From NCBI GenBank assembly GCA_947497145.1, contig CANMFQ010000013.1, positions 62,001-126,000 on the forward strand: a stretch of DNA of 64,000 bases. The letters run 5' to 3'. A program made the translations under genes and the position numbers. The notes under the pieces are model-generated. The model did not search any database. It worked only from the letters and a program-made list of their open reading frames with translations, and was not told the origin of the DNA. Every line of letters begins with the position of its first letter. The stretch's first letter is position 1. Below, one piece after another: positions 63,966-64,000 of this stretch. Origin of the DNA: an uncultured Flavobacteriaceae bacterium. GTDB taxonomy: Bacteria > Bacteroidota > Bacteroidia > Flavobacteriales > Flavobacteriaceae.

Positions 63966-64000
63966 TTAAATAACCCTAACATATGTAGTTGGATGTAATG
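63966..64000 (-). CDS. C-terminal end of a gene entering from the right edge
   Basis: The minus-strand frame reads LHPTTYVRVI and then a TAA at 63966-63968. A T-rich terminator follows about 30 bp later. Only ten residues are visible, so no family can be named; the case rests on the terminator position. Confidence 0.35.
   Translation of the reverse strand, partial: LHPTTYVRVI

Overview
The window reads as a piece of a low-GC chromosome from a flavobacterium (Bacteroidota, Flavobacteriaceae-like, probably marine). The support is lineage-specific content: a type IX secretion (T9SS) sorting-domain protein, a PorP/SprF-family protein, a Rho factor with the long Arg/Pro/Lys/Asn-rich insertion typical of Bacteroidota next to a DUF4293 gene, a TonB-dependent receptor with a carboxypeptidase-like plug extension, many SPII lipoproteins, and promoter boxes of the TAnnTTTG type. 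The genus cannot be fixed from the sequence alone.

Layout. 0-8.9 kb: the 5' part of an aconitase gene, a small lipoprotein, then a cox-type molybdenum hydroxylase locus (coxD, coxE, coxS, coxL, coxM, all on the minus strand). Its large subunit carries the AYRGAGR loop of form II enzymes, so CO oxidation should not be assumed. An AhpD-like gene is divergent from it. 8.9-15.6 kb: an accessory island of same-strand genes (hypothetical protein, GNAT-like protein plus 56-aa partner, SDR, UvrD-like helicase) separated by three copies of a 150-250 bp repeat and one attC-like hairpin, resembling a gene-cassette array. 15.6-25.4 kb: TonB receptor, a MacA/MacB/TolC-like efflux set with no ATPase gene, OxyR, a small conserved protein, a PBP4-type carboxypeptidase, and tRNA-Ser preceded by a broken tRNA-Ser copy.

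25.5-39.1 kb is the centre of interest: a complete [NiFe]-hydrogenase locus on the minus strand, read from 39087 down to 26131. The order is small subunit, large subunit, maturation protease, two small unknown genes, a helical-repeat protein, hypA, hypB, hypF, hypC, hypD, (RAYT transposase), hypE, and an NHL-type beta-propeller gene; a NicO/UreH-type nickel permease converges on the end. The small subunit has no Tat signal and has Asn where the second proximal-cluster Cys normally lies. Together with the RICGICGGSH/SCLVCTVH large-subunit motifs this points to the group 1h/1l/'actinobacterial-type' oxygen-tolerant, high-affinity hydrogenases. REP-like palindromes, with their presumptive RAYT transposase, occupy five gaps of this operon and are not seen elsewhere in the window.

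39.3-64 kb is mostly ordinary chromosome: a membrane protein and lipoprotein, rho and DUF4293, a Tat-exported Gfo/Idh/MocA oxidoreductase, a universal stress protein, hemN, a nucleotidyltransferase/kinase pair, PorP/SprF, a GH78 rhamnosidase, a T9SS cargo protein with three internal repeats, a DUF5009-like acyltransferase, and a five-gene run of exported proteins ending in an OmpA-like lipoprotein and a hypothetical protein. A minus-strand gene probably enters from the right edge.

Functional reading: the hydrogenase with nickel uptake and full maturation, the molybdenum hydroxylase, OxyR, AhpD-like and Usp genes fit an aerobic heterotroph that supplements its energy supply by oxidising H2. 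This is inference; no electron acceptor subunit for the hydrogenase is encoded in the window.
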